Shown: positions 41,626-50,407 of the stretch, in pieces
Numbering within the stretch: the stretch's first letter is position 1
How the letters are laid out: every line of letters begins with the position of its first letter
Assembly: GCA_963666295.1 (NCBI GenBank)
Contig: OY762707.1
Location: 868,001-932,000, forward strand
Source: QZKY01 sp963666295
GTDB taxonomy: Bacteria > Pseudomonadota > Gammaproteobacteria > Burkholderiales > Burkholderiaceae_D
Direction: 5' to 3'
Length of the DNA stretch: 64,000 nt
The notes under the pieces: generated by a model
The model's input: only the letters and a program-made list of their open reading frames with translations
The model's database searches: none
Told to the model about the DNA's origin: nothing
Translations under genes and position numbers: made by a program

Positions 41626-42558
41626 TCAGAAATAGTATCCATAGACCTGATGGAAGCGCGCTTCTATCTCAGTCTGTGTCATATAGTGATTTTGCCCTCC
41701 CTGATGCGCGATCTTGATCGCTCCCATCACACTCCCCAATCGCCCGCAGGTGAGAAAATCTTTTTCATGAATGAGGCCATAAATCAGCCCGGCACGAAAA
41801 GCATCACCACAACCAGTTGGGTCAACCACACGCTCCGCTTGAACACACGGAATGTCGATCACGGCATCACCCGTATAAATTTCCGCCCCCAGCTCTCCGC
41901 GCGTTATTACAAAAGCTGACGTGCGTTGCCCGATCTGCCGTGGCGTCAGTCCCGTGCGCTCCATCAGCATTTCCGCCTCGTAATCGTTGACGGCCACATA
42001 AGTTGCCATATCAATGAACTCCAGCAATTCTTCACCACTGAACATCGGCAAGCCTTGGCCCGGGTCAAATATGAATGGGATTTTCAGTTCGGCACAATCA
42101 CGCGCATTCTGCAACATGCCATCTCGCCCATCAGGCGCCACGATTGCCAGCTTCGTCACCCCAACGTCAGCCACCTTATTCTCGTGAGACATTGCCATCG
42201 CACCAACATGAAAGGAATTTATCAGGTTATCGTCTGCATCTATCGTGATGAACGCCTGCGCAGTAAATGCGCCCTTAATTGTACGGATGTGACGCGTGGA
42301 TATTTCCAGTTCCGCCAACCGCTCCAGATAAGGCCCACCATCGGCGCCGATGGTCGCCATGATTTGTGGGTCCACTCCGAGCAGCTTGAGATTGTAGGCA
42401 ATGTTTCCTGCACAACCACCAAACTCGCGCCGCAAATTTGGCACGAGAAATGAAGCATTCATCTTGCGCAATGGATTAGAAGCGCTCTCGTCAGAAAAAC
42501 GTCCATCAACAAACATGATGGTGTCATACGCCATGGAGCCGCAAATTAAGCAAGTCAT
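41626..42558 (-). CDS. PfkB-family carbohydrate/nucleoside kinase
   Basis: 310 aa, ribokinase-like fold. Signature 1 is FGGCAGNIAYNLKLLG (47-61); signature 2 is DPTGCGDAFRAG (246-257) with catalytic Asp252. Relatives are often annotated as adenosine kinase, and I recall it next to the DUF3426 gene in Burkholderiales; substrate is not proved by sequence. It lies 12 bases after the DUF3426 gene and is the last of the accB-to-kinase run. Confidence 0.88.
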   Translation of the reverse strand: MTCLICGSMAYDTIMFVDGRFSDESASNPLRKMNASFLVPNLRREFGGCAGNIAYNLKLLGVDPQIMATIGADGGPYLERLAELEISTRHIRTIKGAFTAQAFITIDADDNLINSFHVGAMAMSHENKVADVGVTKLAIVAPDGRDGMLQNARDCAELKIPFIFDPGQGLPMFSGEELLEFIDMATYVAVNDYEAEMLMERTGLTPRQIGQRTSAFVITRGELGAEIYTGDAVIDIPCVQAERVVDPTGCGDAFRAGLIYGLIHEKDFLTCGRLGSVMGAIKIAHQGGQNHYMTQTEIEARFHQVYGYYF

Positions 42559-42570
42559 TATCAGCCTCTT

Positions 42571-43851
42571 TCAAATATAGAAAACATGCACCAGATATCC
42601 CGCCGCACTGAGTTTATCCAATTCAAAAACCAGACGCACCAGTTTCTCCTCCTGCGCCTTTACACCCTGTGTTTTTTCATTCACGTTGCTCAAGTAATCA
42701 ACCGGCATGAACACACGACGCGCAACCGGTTGGCCAGCCTCATCATTCAATGTCAACTCGAGGTTTGGCCATGCCTGCGCCACACCACTTCGATTCGTCA
42801 ACAACAGATTAAGTACATAACGATTCGTGTTTTTGTCCAGCGCTAGCAACTCGCTATGCTCCACCGCGATCTTTTCTATCTGGCGCGGTAATTCAGTACG
42901 ACAATCCAGGATGTGGCATACCTTTGCCAAAAGAGGCTTTGCAGACGGGAAGGTATTCACAATTCGATTGTGAAAGGCTCCACCCATTTGCAACAGCAAT
43001 AAAAGCGGCAAAATCAGCAGACCCACCAGCATCACATTGCGCCAAACACTCCCGAACTGTTGCTGCCGTCGAACCCGTTTCATGAAATCTGGCTCAACCG
43101 CCGTGGCCATAACGGGCTGGGACGCTAGCGCAGCCTCTTCGTCATATTCACCGGACTGCATCACGGAAGAAGACAATGAAACTTCGTAGGCCGCCCCTTC
43201 ATGTTCTGCTTCGATTTCACTTGAAAGCGCAGCCGATTCCGATTCTGGCTCACTGAGCTGCTCGCTTTGCTCACTCATATCTTCGATCACGTCCTCGCCC
43301 AGATCGAGATCAATGGATGTCTCTTCTACTGCCTTCAACTCAAAGGACTGCCAGGCTAGGAAATCTCTTTCTTCAAGGCCAGCGCGCTCTTCTACTAGCG
43401 CGTCTTCATCACGATTTTCGAAGTTGCTGTCTGGCGTCAGAATCAGATCCAGATCCTCATCCGCCTTAGGCTCAGCCTCGCCACCGTCAGCAAACCCCTT
43501 TTCCAGAACAGGCGCATCAAGCACTTCTTGATCTGAAATGGATTCGCTTTCTGCAATAAATTCATCGTCTGTCGATGCGCTTGACGCCAACACATCCGCC
43601 GTTGCTTCGGCTCCTGCAAAGGCATCATCGTGCGCAACCATGCTCGACTGAGCGTGGCGTTGCCGATCTTCATCAACGGCAGGCCCTGGCCCTAGCGCAG
43701 GATCTATATCTTCTGGTTTAAGTAGCTGCTCGGAGCCGTTGAATATTTGCTGGCATGAGCCACAACGCACAATCCCGTTGCAGAGTTTGAGCTGATCTTC
43801 AACAACGCGAAAAGTGGTATGGCAATAAGGACATCGTGTTGCAAGCACCAT
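42571..43851 (-). CDS. Zinc-ribbon and DUF3426 domain membrane protein
   Basis: 426 aa. The N-terminal MJ0042-type zinc ribbon has Cys7, Cys10, Cys30 and Cys33 (CPYC...CGSC). A long acidic, low-complexity region (about 45-255, rich in Glu, Asp and Ser) follows, then one membrane helix (VMLVGLLILPLLLLLQMGG near 275) and the DUF3426 domain (to the end, LVRLVFELDKLSAAGYLVHVFYI). The function is unknown; the layout suggests a cytoplasmic metal-binding head and a domain outside the membrane. Confidence 0.88.
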   Translation of the reverse strand: MVLATRCPYCHTTFRVVEDQLKLCNGIVRCGSCQQIFNGSEQLLKPEDIDPALGPGPAVDEDRQRHAQSSMVAHDDAFAGAEATADVLASSASTDDEFIAESESISDQEVLDAPVLEKGFADGGEAEPKADEDLDLILTPDSNFENRDEDALVEERAGLEERDFLAWQSFELKAVEETSIDLDLGEDVIEDMSEQSEQLSEPESESAALSSEIEAEHEGAAYEVSLSSSVMQSGEYDEEAALASQPVMATAVEPDFMKRVRRQQQFGSVWRNVMLVGLLILPLLLLLQMGGAFHNRIVNTFPSAKPLLAKVCHILDCRTELPRQIEKIAVEHSELLALDKNTNRYVLNLLLTNRSGVAQAWPNLELTLNDEAGQPVARRVFMPVDYLSNVNEKTQGVKAQEEKLVRLVFELDKLSAAGYLVHVFYI

Positions 43852-43854
43852 AGG

Positions 43855-43983
43855 CTATGTCCCTTTTCGTAAGCGCTGATTAAATGCCTGGGCGAGCACC
43901 CTGTTGCATTGCATGGTGCTCACATCCTCTCCGATCTTAATGATAGATCTCTGTCCTTGAGTACCGCACACTTTGCATCTCAT
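43855..43983 (-). CDS. Possible small CxxC protein, 42 aa
   Basis: A 42-codon frame fitting the gap between prmA and the DUF3426 gene. It reads MRCKVCGTQGQRSIIKIGED then VSTMQCNRVLAQAFNQRLRK then GT. An AGGTGAG ribosome-like site overlaps the prmA stop region and its ATG is 9 bases after that stop; it ends 3 bases before the DUF3426 start. Cys3 and Cys6 form a CxxC and Cys26 is a single cysteine, so a full four-cysteine ribbon is absent. I do not recognise it. The tight fit favours a gene; its length leaves chance possible. Confidence 0.4.
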   Translation of the reverse strand: MRCKVCGTQGQRSIIKIGEDVSTMQCNRVLAQAFNQRLRKGT

Positions 43984-43992
43984 CTCACTCAC

Positions 43993-44916
43993 CTATTTCT
44001 TCAGCACTTCCTTGGTTAACGTTCCCCATAAGGCAACCCAGCCCTCGCTCGTTTGCCAAATTTGCAAGGAAATATAGGGCGCATACGCAGCAATGACGTC
44101 TTCGGCCTGCCATTCCAGAATACCTGACAAAACCAGTGACCCTCCGGGCGCGACATGATTGACCAAGACCGGTGCCAGCAATTTCAACGGGTTAGTAAGA
44201 ATATTGGCTACCACGACATCAAACTGGCTTTGTGCAAATGGCGCTTGAAAATCGTCGGGCACATAAAAACCAATTTCACACTGATTACGCGCCGCATTTT
44301 CTTTGGCCGCGATAACGGCCTGGGAATCTATATCAACACCAACAACTTCTTTTGCGCCTAACTTCTTTGAAATTATCGCTAAAATTCCAGACCCACACCC
44401 ATAATCAAGAATTCGAGCCCCTTTTTTAAGATGCTGCTCAAGCCATTCCATACACAAACGGGTCGTGGGATGACTGCCGGTACCAAAGGCTAGACCGGGG
44501 TCGAGTTCAAGGATAATCGCGTTCTTGTCGGGTGCCTCATGCCAGCTTGGCACAACCCAGATATTTTTGCCGATATGAATGGGATCGAACTGCGACTGCG
44601 TCAAAACGACCCAATCTTGCTCGGCAAGCGAGCGTAGCAGGTAAGAGGGTGCCTGTGGCAAACCGCAGGCTTTTGAAGCATCGGAAAGAACCACCTCCGG
44701 ATCTGCGCCCTCTGCCAGCAAAACAACGATCCGTGCGCGTTCCCACGACGGAAGCAGCGGGTCAACGCCAGGCTCTCCAAACAGGGGCTTTTCGTTCTCC
44801 GTTCCGGCATCGGCATCTTCAACCGATACTGATAACGCACCAGTGTCGAGAAAGGCATCCGAAAGCGCTTCGGTAATATCTCGCTCGGTCTCAATGATCA
44901 TTTCATTCCATGCCAT
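43993..44916 (-). CDS. prmA: Ribosomal protein L11 methyltransferase
   Basis: Trimethylates lysines and the N-terminus of ribosomal protein L11; 307 aa. The N-terminal substrate-binding domain begins MAWNEMIIETERD; the SAM motif is DYGCGSGILA (171-180), and the NPPY-like motif appears as VVANILTNPL. It follows accC by 34 bases, as in many betaproteobacteria. Confidence 0.96.
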   Translation of the reverse strand: MAWNEMIIETERDITEALSDAFLDTGALSVSVEDADAGTENEKPLFGEPGVDPLLPSWERARIVVLLAEGADPEVVLSDASKACGLPQAPSYLLRSLAEQDWVVLTQSQFDPIHIGKNIWVVPSWHEAPDKNAIILELDPGLAFGTGSHPTTRLCMEWLEQHLKKGARILDYGCGSGILAIISKKLGAKEVVGVDIDSQAVIAAKENAARNQCEIGFYVPDDFQAPFAQSQFDVVVANILTNPLKLLAPVLVNHVAPGGSLVLSGILEWQAEDVIAAYAPYISLQIWQTSEGWVALWGTLTKEVLKK

Positions 44917-44950
44917 ATCACCCTTTCGTCTGCTCCTTTTGGCGCTGAAC

Positions 44951-46315
44951 TTATTGCCCCTTCTTCAGGTTTGCCCTTTCCTTCAGCATGTGCTCCAGAT
45001 AGTGGATGTTGGTGCCACCTGCAATGAAATACGGATCAATCATCAATTCCTGATGCAATGGAATATTCGTCTTAATCCCTTCGACCACCATTTCAGATAA
45101 CGCGATACTCATGCGCTTCATAGCCTGATCGCGGTCTGCGCCGTAGGCAATGATTTTACCCACCATCGAGTCGTAATACTGAGGAACCGTGTAACCCGCA
45201 TAGACGTGGGAATCGACGCGCATACCCGGGCCACCCGGTGCGTGCCAGCTCTCAATCTTGCCCGGAGATGGCGTAAATTTATAGGCATCTTCGGCATTGA
45301 TCCGGCATTCGATGGCATGCCCCTTAGGAGAAATGTCACGCTGACGGAATCGCAAGCGCTCACCGGCTGCAATGTAAATCTGCTCTTGCACCAGATCTAC
45401 GCCGGTAACCATCTCCGTTACAGGATGCTCTACCTGAATCCGGGTATTCATTTCGATGAAGTAAAACTCTCCATCTTCGTACAAAAATTCAAACGTGCCC
45501 GCACCACGATAATTAATTCGACGACAAGCGTCTGCGCAACGATTGCCTATCCGCTCAATCAATCTGCGTGGAATCCCTGGCGCTGGCGCTTCTTCAATCA
45601 CCTTCTGGTGACGGCGCTGCATGGAACAGTCACGCTCACCTAGCCAAATCGCATTATTGTACTGATCAGCCAGAACCTGAATCTCGATGTGACGCGGATT
45701 TTGCAGGAATTTCTCCATATAGACTTCTGGATTACCAAAAGCCGCACCCGCCTCTGTCTTGGTCATGGAAACAGCATTCAGTAGCGCCGCCTCAGTATGC
45801 ACCACACGCATACCCCGGCCGCCGCCGCCGCCAGCCGCCTTGATAATAACGGGGTAACCAACGCTGCGGGCTGTCTCAATGATTTCGTTAGGATCTTCAG
45901 ACAAAGCTCCTTCCGAACCGGGAACACAGGGCACTCCGGCCTGAATCATGGCTTGCTTGGCAGTGACCTTGTCTCCCATCAAGCGAATTGATTCCGATCG
46001 TGGACCAATAAACACAAAACCGGACTGCTCCACACGCTCCGCGAAATCAGCATTTTCTGAAAGAAAACCATAACCGGGATGAATCGCCTCCGCGTCCGTC
46101 ACTTCAGCCGCACTAATAAGCGCAGGCATGTTCAGATAACTCTGCGACGAAGGTGCCGGCCCGATACAGACCGACTCGTCTGCCAAGCGCACATATTTTG
46201 CGTCGCGATCCGCTTCCGAGTAAACAACGACTGTCTTGACACCTATTTCACGACAGGCGCGCTGAATACGAAGCGCAATTTCGCCTCGATTGGCAATAAG
46301 AATTTTATTAAACAT
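44951..46315 (-). CDS. accC: Biotin carboxylase subunit of acetyl-CoA carboxylase
   Basis: Carboxylates the biotin on AccB using ATP and bicarbonate, the first half of malonyl-CoA synthesis; 454 aa. The ATP-grasp glycine loop AGGGGGRGMR is at 161-170; the metal and catalytic region is EFLYEDGEFYFIEMNTRIQVEHPVTE. It lies 85 bases downstream of accB. Confidence 0.97.
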   Translation of the reverse strand: MFNKILIANRGEIALRIQRACREIGVKTVVVYSEADRDAKYVRLADESVCIGPAPSSQSYLNMPALISAAEVTDAEAIHPGYGFLSENADFAERVEQSGFVFIGPRSESIRLMGDKVTAKQAMIQAGVPCVPGSEGALSEDPNEIIETARSVGYPVIIKAAGGGGGRGMRVVHTEAALLNAVSMTKTEAGAAFGNPEVYMEKFLQNPRHIEIQVLADQYNNAIWLGERDCSMQRRHQKVIEEAPAPGIPRRLIERIGNRCADACRRINYRGAGTFEFLYEDGEFYFIEMNTRIQVEHPVTEMVTGVDLVQEQIYIAAGERLRFRQRDISPKGHAIECRINAEDAYKFTPSPGKIESWHAPGGPGMRVDSHVYAGYTVPQYYDSMVGKIIAYGADRDQAMKRMSIALSEMVVEGIKTNIPLHQELMIDPYFIAGGTNIHYLEHMLKERANLKKGQ

Positions 46316-46400
46316 GATGATTAACGCCTGTTTAATAGCTACTCATGAGAATTCAACCGCCAACTGCTGATCAATCAGCAACCGCTCTCACGCGCAACTG

Positions 46401-46883
46401 TTAGCCTATTACAAATAACGGCTGACCATATTCGACTGGTTGAGCATTCTCAACCAGAATTTTCTTGATGACACCTGAGGCCTCAGCTTCAATCTCATTC
46501 ATCAGCTTCATGGCCTCCACGATACATAAAGTGTCGCCCACTTGTACGCTTGCGCCAACGGTTACATATGCTGGCTTTCCGGGAGCGGGGGCCGCGTAAA
46601 ACGTGCCCACCATCGGCGACTTGACAACATGCCCCTGCTCCTCAAGCGGCGCTTCAGCAGCCTGCGCTACTGGCGCATCGCCCACAGGGAGTTGCGCGGC
46701 AGGCGCTGACGGAATTTGCACATACTGCTGTGCCGTCTGCGGCGCCTGAAACATCATCGGCATTTCCTGCACTGGCGCAGCCTTGACAATACGGACCTTG
46801 CTTTCGCCCTCCGTCACTTCCAGCTCACCAATTTCGGAGTCAGAAACCAGATCAATCAGGGTCTTAAGTTTACGTAAATCCAT
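46401..46883 (-). CDS. accB: Biotin carboxyl carrier protein of acetyl-CoA carboxylase
   Basis: 160 aa. N-terminal part (1-40), an Ala/Pro/Gln-rich linker (40-80), then the biotinyl domain with the EAMKLMNE site; the biotin lysine is Lys126. It is the first gene of the accB-accC-prmA-DUF3426-kinase run. The 313 bases upstream carry the repeated 10-mer described separately, a candidate control site. Confidence 0.97.
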   Translation of the reverse strand: MDLRKLKTLIDLVSDSEIGELEVTEGESKVRIVKAAPVQEMPMMFQAPQTAQQYVQIPSAPAAQLPVGDAPVAQAAEAPLEEQGHVVKSPMVGTFYAAPAPGKPAYVTVGASVQVGDTLCIVEAMKLMNEIEAEASGVIKKILVENAQPVEYGQPLFVIG

Positions 46884-46966
46884 TTTAGTATCCTGAAAAA
46901 AGGATGCGCACCAAGCCGCACCAAGTTAAAAGGGAAAGAAATTGTACGTCAATTTCAAAAATATAT

Positions 46967-47186
46967 GCGAAGTTAGGCGAAATTAAACCACAAACAACCG
47001 CTCATGCGCCACACAAAATGAGATAACACTATAACCGCCACGCCATTAGCAGAAACCTCAGCACAAACAAAAAATATTTTAAGCGACGTTAAGCGAAATT
47101 AACCCAATCAAGCACACCCACAGAAATTCTTAACACTTAAAAAGCAAAAAATTACCAACAAATTTCTAAGAATTGCGCGAAGTTAA
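46967..47186 (-). promoter_or_regulatory. Five copies of a TTAAYTTCGC motif upstream of accB
   Basis: The 313-base gap 46884-47196 contains no gene. On the accB coding strand it has five near-identical 10-mers: 47186-47177 TTAACTTCGC; 47102-47093 TTAATTTCGC directly followed by 47092-47083 TTAACGTCGC; 46986-46977 TTAATTTCGC directly followed by 46976-46967 CTAACTTCGC. Two sites are head-to-tail pairs with 10-base phase, as expected for two protein subunits on one face of DNA. The rest of the gap is AT-rich and should hold the promoter. I cannot name the regulator. Confidence 0.55.
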
Positions 47187-47196
47187 AGAAAATAGC

Positions 47197-47634
47197 CTAC
47201 AACTTCCTGATTGCGAAATCCACAGCCAAACGATACCCATCAACGCCCAACCCGCATATAACGCCCGCCGCGACGTCTGAAAAATAAGAATGGCGTCGAA
47301 ACGGTTCCCGCTGATGCACATTTGAAATGTGAACCTCTATAAACGGAATTGCAACGCCAGCCAAGGCGTCGCGCAATGAAACACTCGTATGCGTCAAGCC
47401 GCCCGGATTAAAAATAATGGCATCCACACCCTCATCTCTCGCCCTGTGGATGCAATCTATCAGCACGCCCTCGTGATTGCTTTGAAAACAATCAAGCTCT
47501 GCGCCCGCCTCCCTTGCTTGTTCTTTGGCCCGCAATTCAATATCGGCCAGTGTTAATGTGCCATACAGTTCAGGCTCACGCGTTCCCAGCAAATTCAAAT
47601 TGGGGCCATTCAACAACAGTAGCTTTTTTCCCAT
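47197..47634 (-). CDS. aroQ: 3-dehydroquinate dehydratase, type II
   Basis: Third step of the shikimate pathway; 145 aa, a dodecameric flavodoxin-like enzyme. It begins MGKKLLLLNGPNLNLLGTRE; the catalytic tyrosine is in PELYG, and the histidine region is EVHISNVHQREPFRRHSYFS. I chose the ATG at 47634 because GGAG lies nine bases before it and matches the family start; an ATG five codons earlier has no ribosome site. Confidence 0.96.
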   Translation of the reverse strand: MGKKLLLLNGPNLNLLGTREPELYGTLTLADIELRAKEQAREAGAELDCFQSNHEGVLIDCIHRARDEGVDAIIFNPGGLTHTSVSLRDALAGVAIPFIEVHISNVHQREPFRRHSYFSDVAAGVICGLGVDGYRLAVDFAIRKL

Positions 47635-47735
47635 AAGAAACCACTCCATTCATTTGTAACGCAGAAATTCTGCGGTCTAAAATTGTAATTGGCAAGAAGT
47701 GGTGGCACCCCCAATCAGGCCAAAACCTGAACCTA

Positions 47736-48314
47736 TCACGCTATTAATGACTTAACTGCTGCCAAATCGGCCCTGTCCCCGCGCTCACCCGCTTTTACCT
47801 TTAACGCTCCGCGCAAATCATTGCTTGGGTAAAGCATCAAATGTACACCTTCATTTTTCCAGATAAAACTGAGTGTCTCGACCTGCTCATGATGTTTTTT
47901 GAAGTGCGGCGTCTCGGAAACGTCAAAATTAATCCCTTGATTCAACAAATGAATGGCAACATCCTTGTGGTTATCAGCAAACAATTGCAATCTTATTTCT
48001 GAATGCCCGTGTGCGGTACCATTCAAAACCGCACCTGTCAGGTGTGGCTCGAACTCGACCAACTCCTCCATCACCTCTAGAGCCAGCTTTCTAAGATGCA
48101 ACAAGCGCTCCGGCTGTGTATCACCATAAAATATTTGATTATAAATACGCACTTCATCCTCAATTTGCGCATTATCTGGCAAGATATTCCCATTAACTCG
48201 CTTATTCCCCAACAGCTGCTTAACCGCCCTTTTCTTGGCAGTGCCGTAAGAAACACCCTCCTCCACGATCATACGCGCCGCTACTGAAGCAATTTCTGAA
48301 CGCACCTCATCCAT
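47736..48314 (-). CDS. Uncharacterised protein, nucleotidyltransferase-like
   Basis: 192 aa. The first 100 residues are mostly helical (VRSEIASVAARMIVEEGVSYGTAKKRAVKQLL); the second half has GAVLNGTAHGHSEIRLQLFA and a beta strand pattern ending in MLYPSNDLRG, which recalls a minimal nucleotidyltransferase fold (GS-like loop then acidic or polar strand). The usual paired catalytic aspartates are not evident, so activity is doubtful. I recall similar genes in Burkholderiales beside mpl. It is divergent from mpl and precedes aroQ by 101 bases. Confidence 0.75.
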   Translation of the reverse strand: MDEVRSEIASVAARMIVEEGVSYGTAKKRAVKQLLGNKRVNGNILPDNAQIEDEVRIYNQIFYGDTQPERLLHLRKLALEVMEELVEFEPHLTGAVLNGTAHGHSEIRLQLFADNHKDVAIHLLNQGINFDVSETPHFKKHHEQVETLSFIWKNEGVHLMLYPSNDLRGALKVKAGERGDRADLAAVKSLIA

Positions 48315-48417
48315 GGCACAACCACCCCTGCTTAAACATTAATAGCATCATACCTACAGAAGCAGTGCAATGCTCAGGTAAAATCCAGTTATTACGAGCT
48401 TGCATCACTACTTTCTC

Positions 48418-49809
48418 ATGCACATCCATATTCTCGGCATATGCGGCACTTTCATGGGCGGCCTGGCTGTGCTGGCAAAAGCAGCAGGACACCAAGTTAC
48501 GGGCTGCGATGCCAATGTTTACCCGCCGATGAGTACGCAACTGGCCGAACAGGGTATTGAGCTGATTACCGGGTATGACCCAATGCAGGTCGCGTTGGAG
48601 CCTGATCTCTTTATCGTTGGCAACGTGGTTTCGCGGGGCAACCCACTTATGGAGGAAATTCTCAACCGTGGTTTGCCCTATATTTCTGGGCCTCAATGGA
48701 TAGGCGAGCACATCCTCAAAGATAAGTGGGTACTCGCCGTCGCGGGTACCCATGGAAAAACAACGACATCATCCATGCTGGCATGGATTCTGGAAGACGC
48801 GGGCTATTCACCCGGCTTTTTGATCGGCGGCATCCCCAAAAATTTCGGGGTTTCCGCACGCCTGCATGGGGATGATGCCAGTAGCATATTCTTTGTCATT
48901 GAAGCAGACGAGTATGACACCGCTTTTTTCGACAAACGTAGCAAGTTCGTGCACTACCACGCCAGAACAGCCATCCTGAACAACCTGGAATATGATCATG
49001 CCGATATCTTTGGCGATCTTGCTGCCATCGAGACTCAATTTCACCATTTTGTCCGAACCATACCGGGAATTGGCCGCGTAATCGCCAACTCAGGAGAGCC
49101 GGCACTTGAGCGCGTGTTATCGCAAGGCTGCTGGAGTGAAACAGAATACTTTAGCAACAATAAGCCATCAAATTGGCGCATAATCGCACAAGATAACAAT
49201 GATTTTGATGTTTTATTCAATAACGAACAACAAGGAACCGTTTCCTGGCATCTTGATGGCTCGCACAATCAACTGAATGCGCTGGCAGCAATCGCAGCAG
49301 CGCGCCATGTCGGCATTTCTCCCCCTGACGCCATTCATTCTCTCAAGCGTTTCGAAAGCGTCAAGCGCCGCATGGAATTGCGCGGCACCGTCAATGGTGT
49401 TTCGGTTTATGACGATTTTGCGCACCATCCCACTGCGATTGCTAGTACAGTTGCCGGATTAAGAAAACGGATTGCATCCATGTCAGAAAGCGGGCGGATT
49501 ATTGCTGTCATTGAGCCGCGCTCTAACACCATGAAGCTAGGCGCAATGAAAACAGCACTGCCAGAAAGTCTTGAAGCCGCGGATCTGGTTTTTGCATTTG
49601 GCGCAAAAGAGGGCAAAGACGCCATAAGTTGGGACCTTGCAGGTGCACTAGCGCCCATGGGAGAAAAAGCGCGCGCTTTTTATGACCTAAACAGACTTGC
49701 CGAAGCCATTGCAAGCACAGCCATGCCCGGCGACCATATTCTGGTCATGAGCAATGGCAGCTTTGGTGGAATTCACCAGAAAATTCTCGATCTTTTGGCA
49801 AAATCATGA
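48418..49809 (+). CDS. mpl: UDP-MurNAc:L-Ala-gamma-D-Glu-meso-DAP ligase
   Basis: Recycles the murein tripeptide by joining it to UDP-MurNAc; 463 aa, Mur ligase fold. N-terminal UDP-binding motif HILGICGTFMGGLA, ATP loop AGTHGKTTTSSML, and the DDFAHHPTAI motif in the third domain. The family start MHIHILGICGT is at 48418; an in-frame TTG lies six codons earlier. It is the first gene of the plus-strand operon and overlaps the next gene by 4 bases. Confidence 0.96.
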   Translation: MHIHILGICGTFMGGLAVLAKAAGHQVTGCDANVYPPMSTQLAEQGIELITGYDPMQVALEPDLFIVGNVVSRGNPLMEEILNRGLPYISGPQWIGEHILKDKWVLAVAGTHGKTTTSSMLAWILEDAGYSPGFLIGGIPKNFGVSARLHGDDASSIFFVIEADEYDTAFFDKRSKFVHYHARTAILNNLEYDHADIFGDLAAIETQFHHFVRTIPGIGRVIANSGEPALERVLSQGCWSETEYFSNNKPSNWRIIAQDNNDFDVLFNNEQQGTVSWHLDGSHNQLNALAAIAAARHVGISPPDAIHSLKRFESVKRRMELRGTVNGVSVYDDFAHHPTAIASTVAGLRKRIASMSESGRIIAVIEPRSNTMKLGAMKTALPESLEAADLVFAFGAKEGKDAISWDLAGALAPMGEKARAFYDLNRLAEAIASTAMPGDHILVMSNGSFGGIHQKILDLLAKS

Positions 49810-50405
49810 AAAACAACTCTATTATCGTTTATTTACACGGATTTCGCTCATCGCCACAATCTTATAAAGCGCAGTATATTGCACAACGCATGCAGATGCT
49901 TGGCATGTCAGACCAATATCTTTGCCCACAGCTTCCGGCTTCTCCCAAGCTGGCTATTCAACTTGTTCAAGATACCATCAGGAATACGGATCCGGAGAGA
50001 CTCACCATTTTTGGATCTTCCCTGGGCGGCTATTACGCAACCTGGTTAGCTGAAAAAACGGGCTGTCGCGCAGTATTATTAAACCCAATGGTTAGCATCC
50101 CGACTGATATGAGCCCATTCATGAATGCGGCGACTGCGTTTCATTCTGATGAGCCCTTTGCGTTCAAGGCAGAATATATCGATCAGTTACACCGCCTTGA
50201 AGTATCGAAGATTACAAAACCTGAACGCTACTTCCTGATCGCCGCAACAGGAGACGAACTACTTGACTGGCGTGAGATGCAAGCACACTATCCGAATGCG
50301 CGTCAAACCATCATTGAGGGCAGTGATCATGGCTTGTCCGGTTTTGAGCATTATGTAGACGATTTGCTGGCATTTGCTGGCATTTGTACGAAAGCAGCCG
50401 CCTGA
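49806..50405 (+). CDS. YqiA/YcfP family alpha/beta hydrolase (esterase)
   Basis: 199 aa, small cytoplasmic alpha/beta hydrolase. It begins with YLHGFRSSPQS, has the nucleophile elbow FGSSLGGYYA with Ser72, and the histidine in GSDHGLSGFEHY near the end. E. coli YqiA acts as an esterase on short acyl chains; the physiological substrate is unclear. It overlaps mpl by 4 bases and is followed by ubiC after 2 bases, indicating coupled translation. Confidence 0.9.
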   Translation: MKNNSIIVYLHGFRSSPQSYKAQYIAQRMQMLGMSDQYLCPQLPASPKLAIQLVQDTIRNTDPERLTIFGSSLGGYYATWLAEKTGCRAVLLNPMVSIPTDMSPFMNAATAFHSDEPFAFKAEYIDQLHRLEVSKITKPERYFLIAATGDELLDWREMQAHYPNARQTIIEGSDHGLSGFEHYVDDLLAFAGICTKAAA

Positions 50406-50407
50406 GA

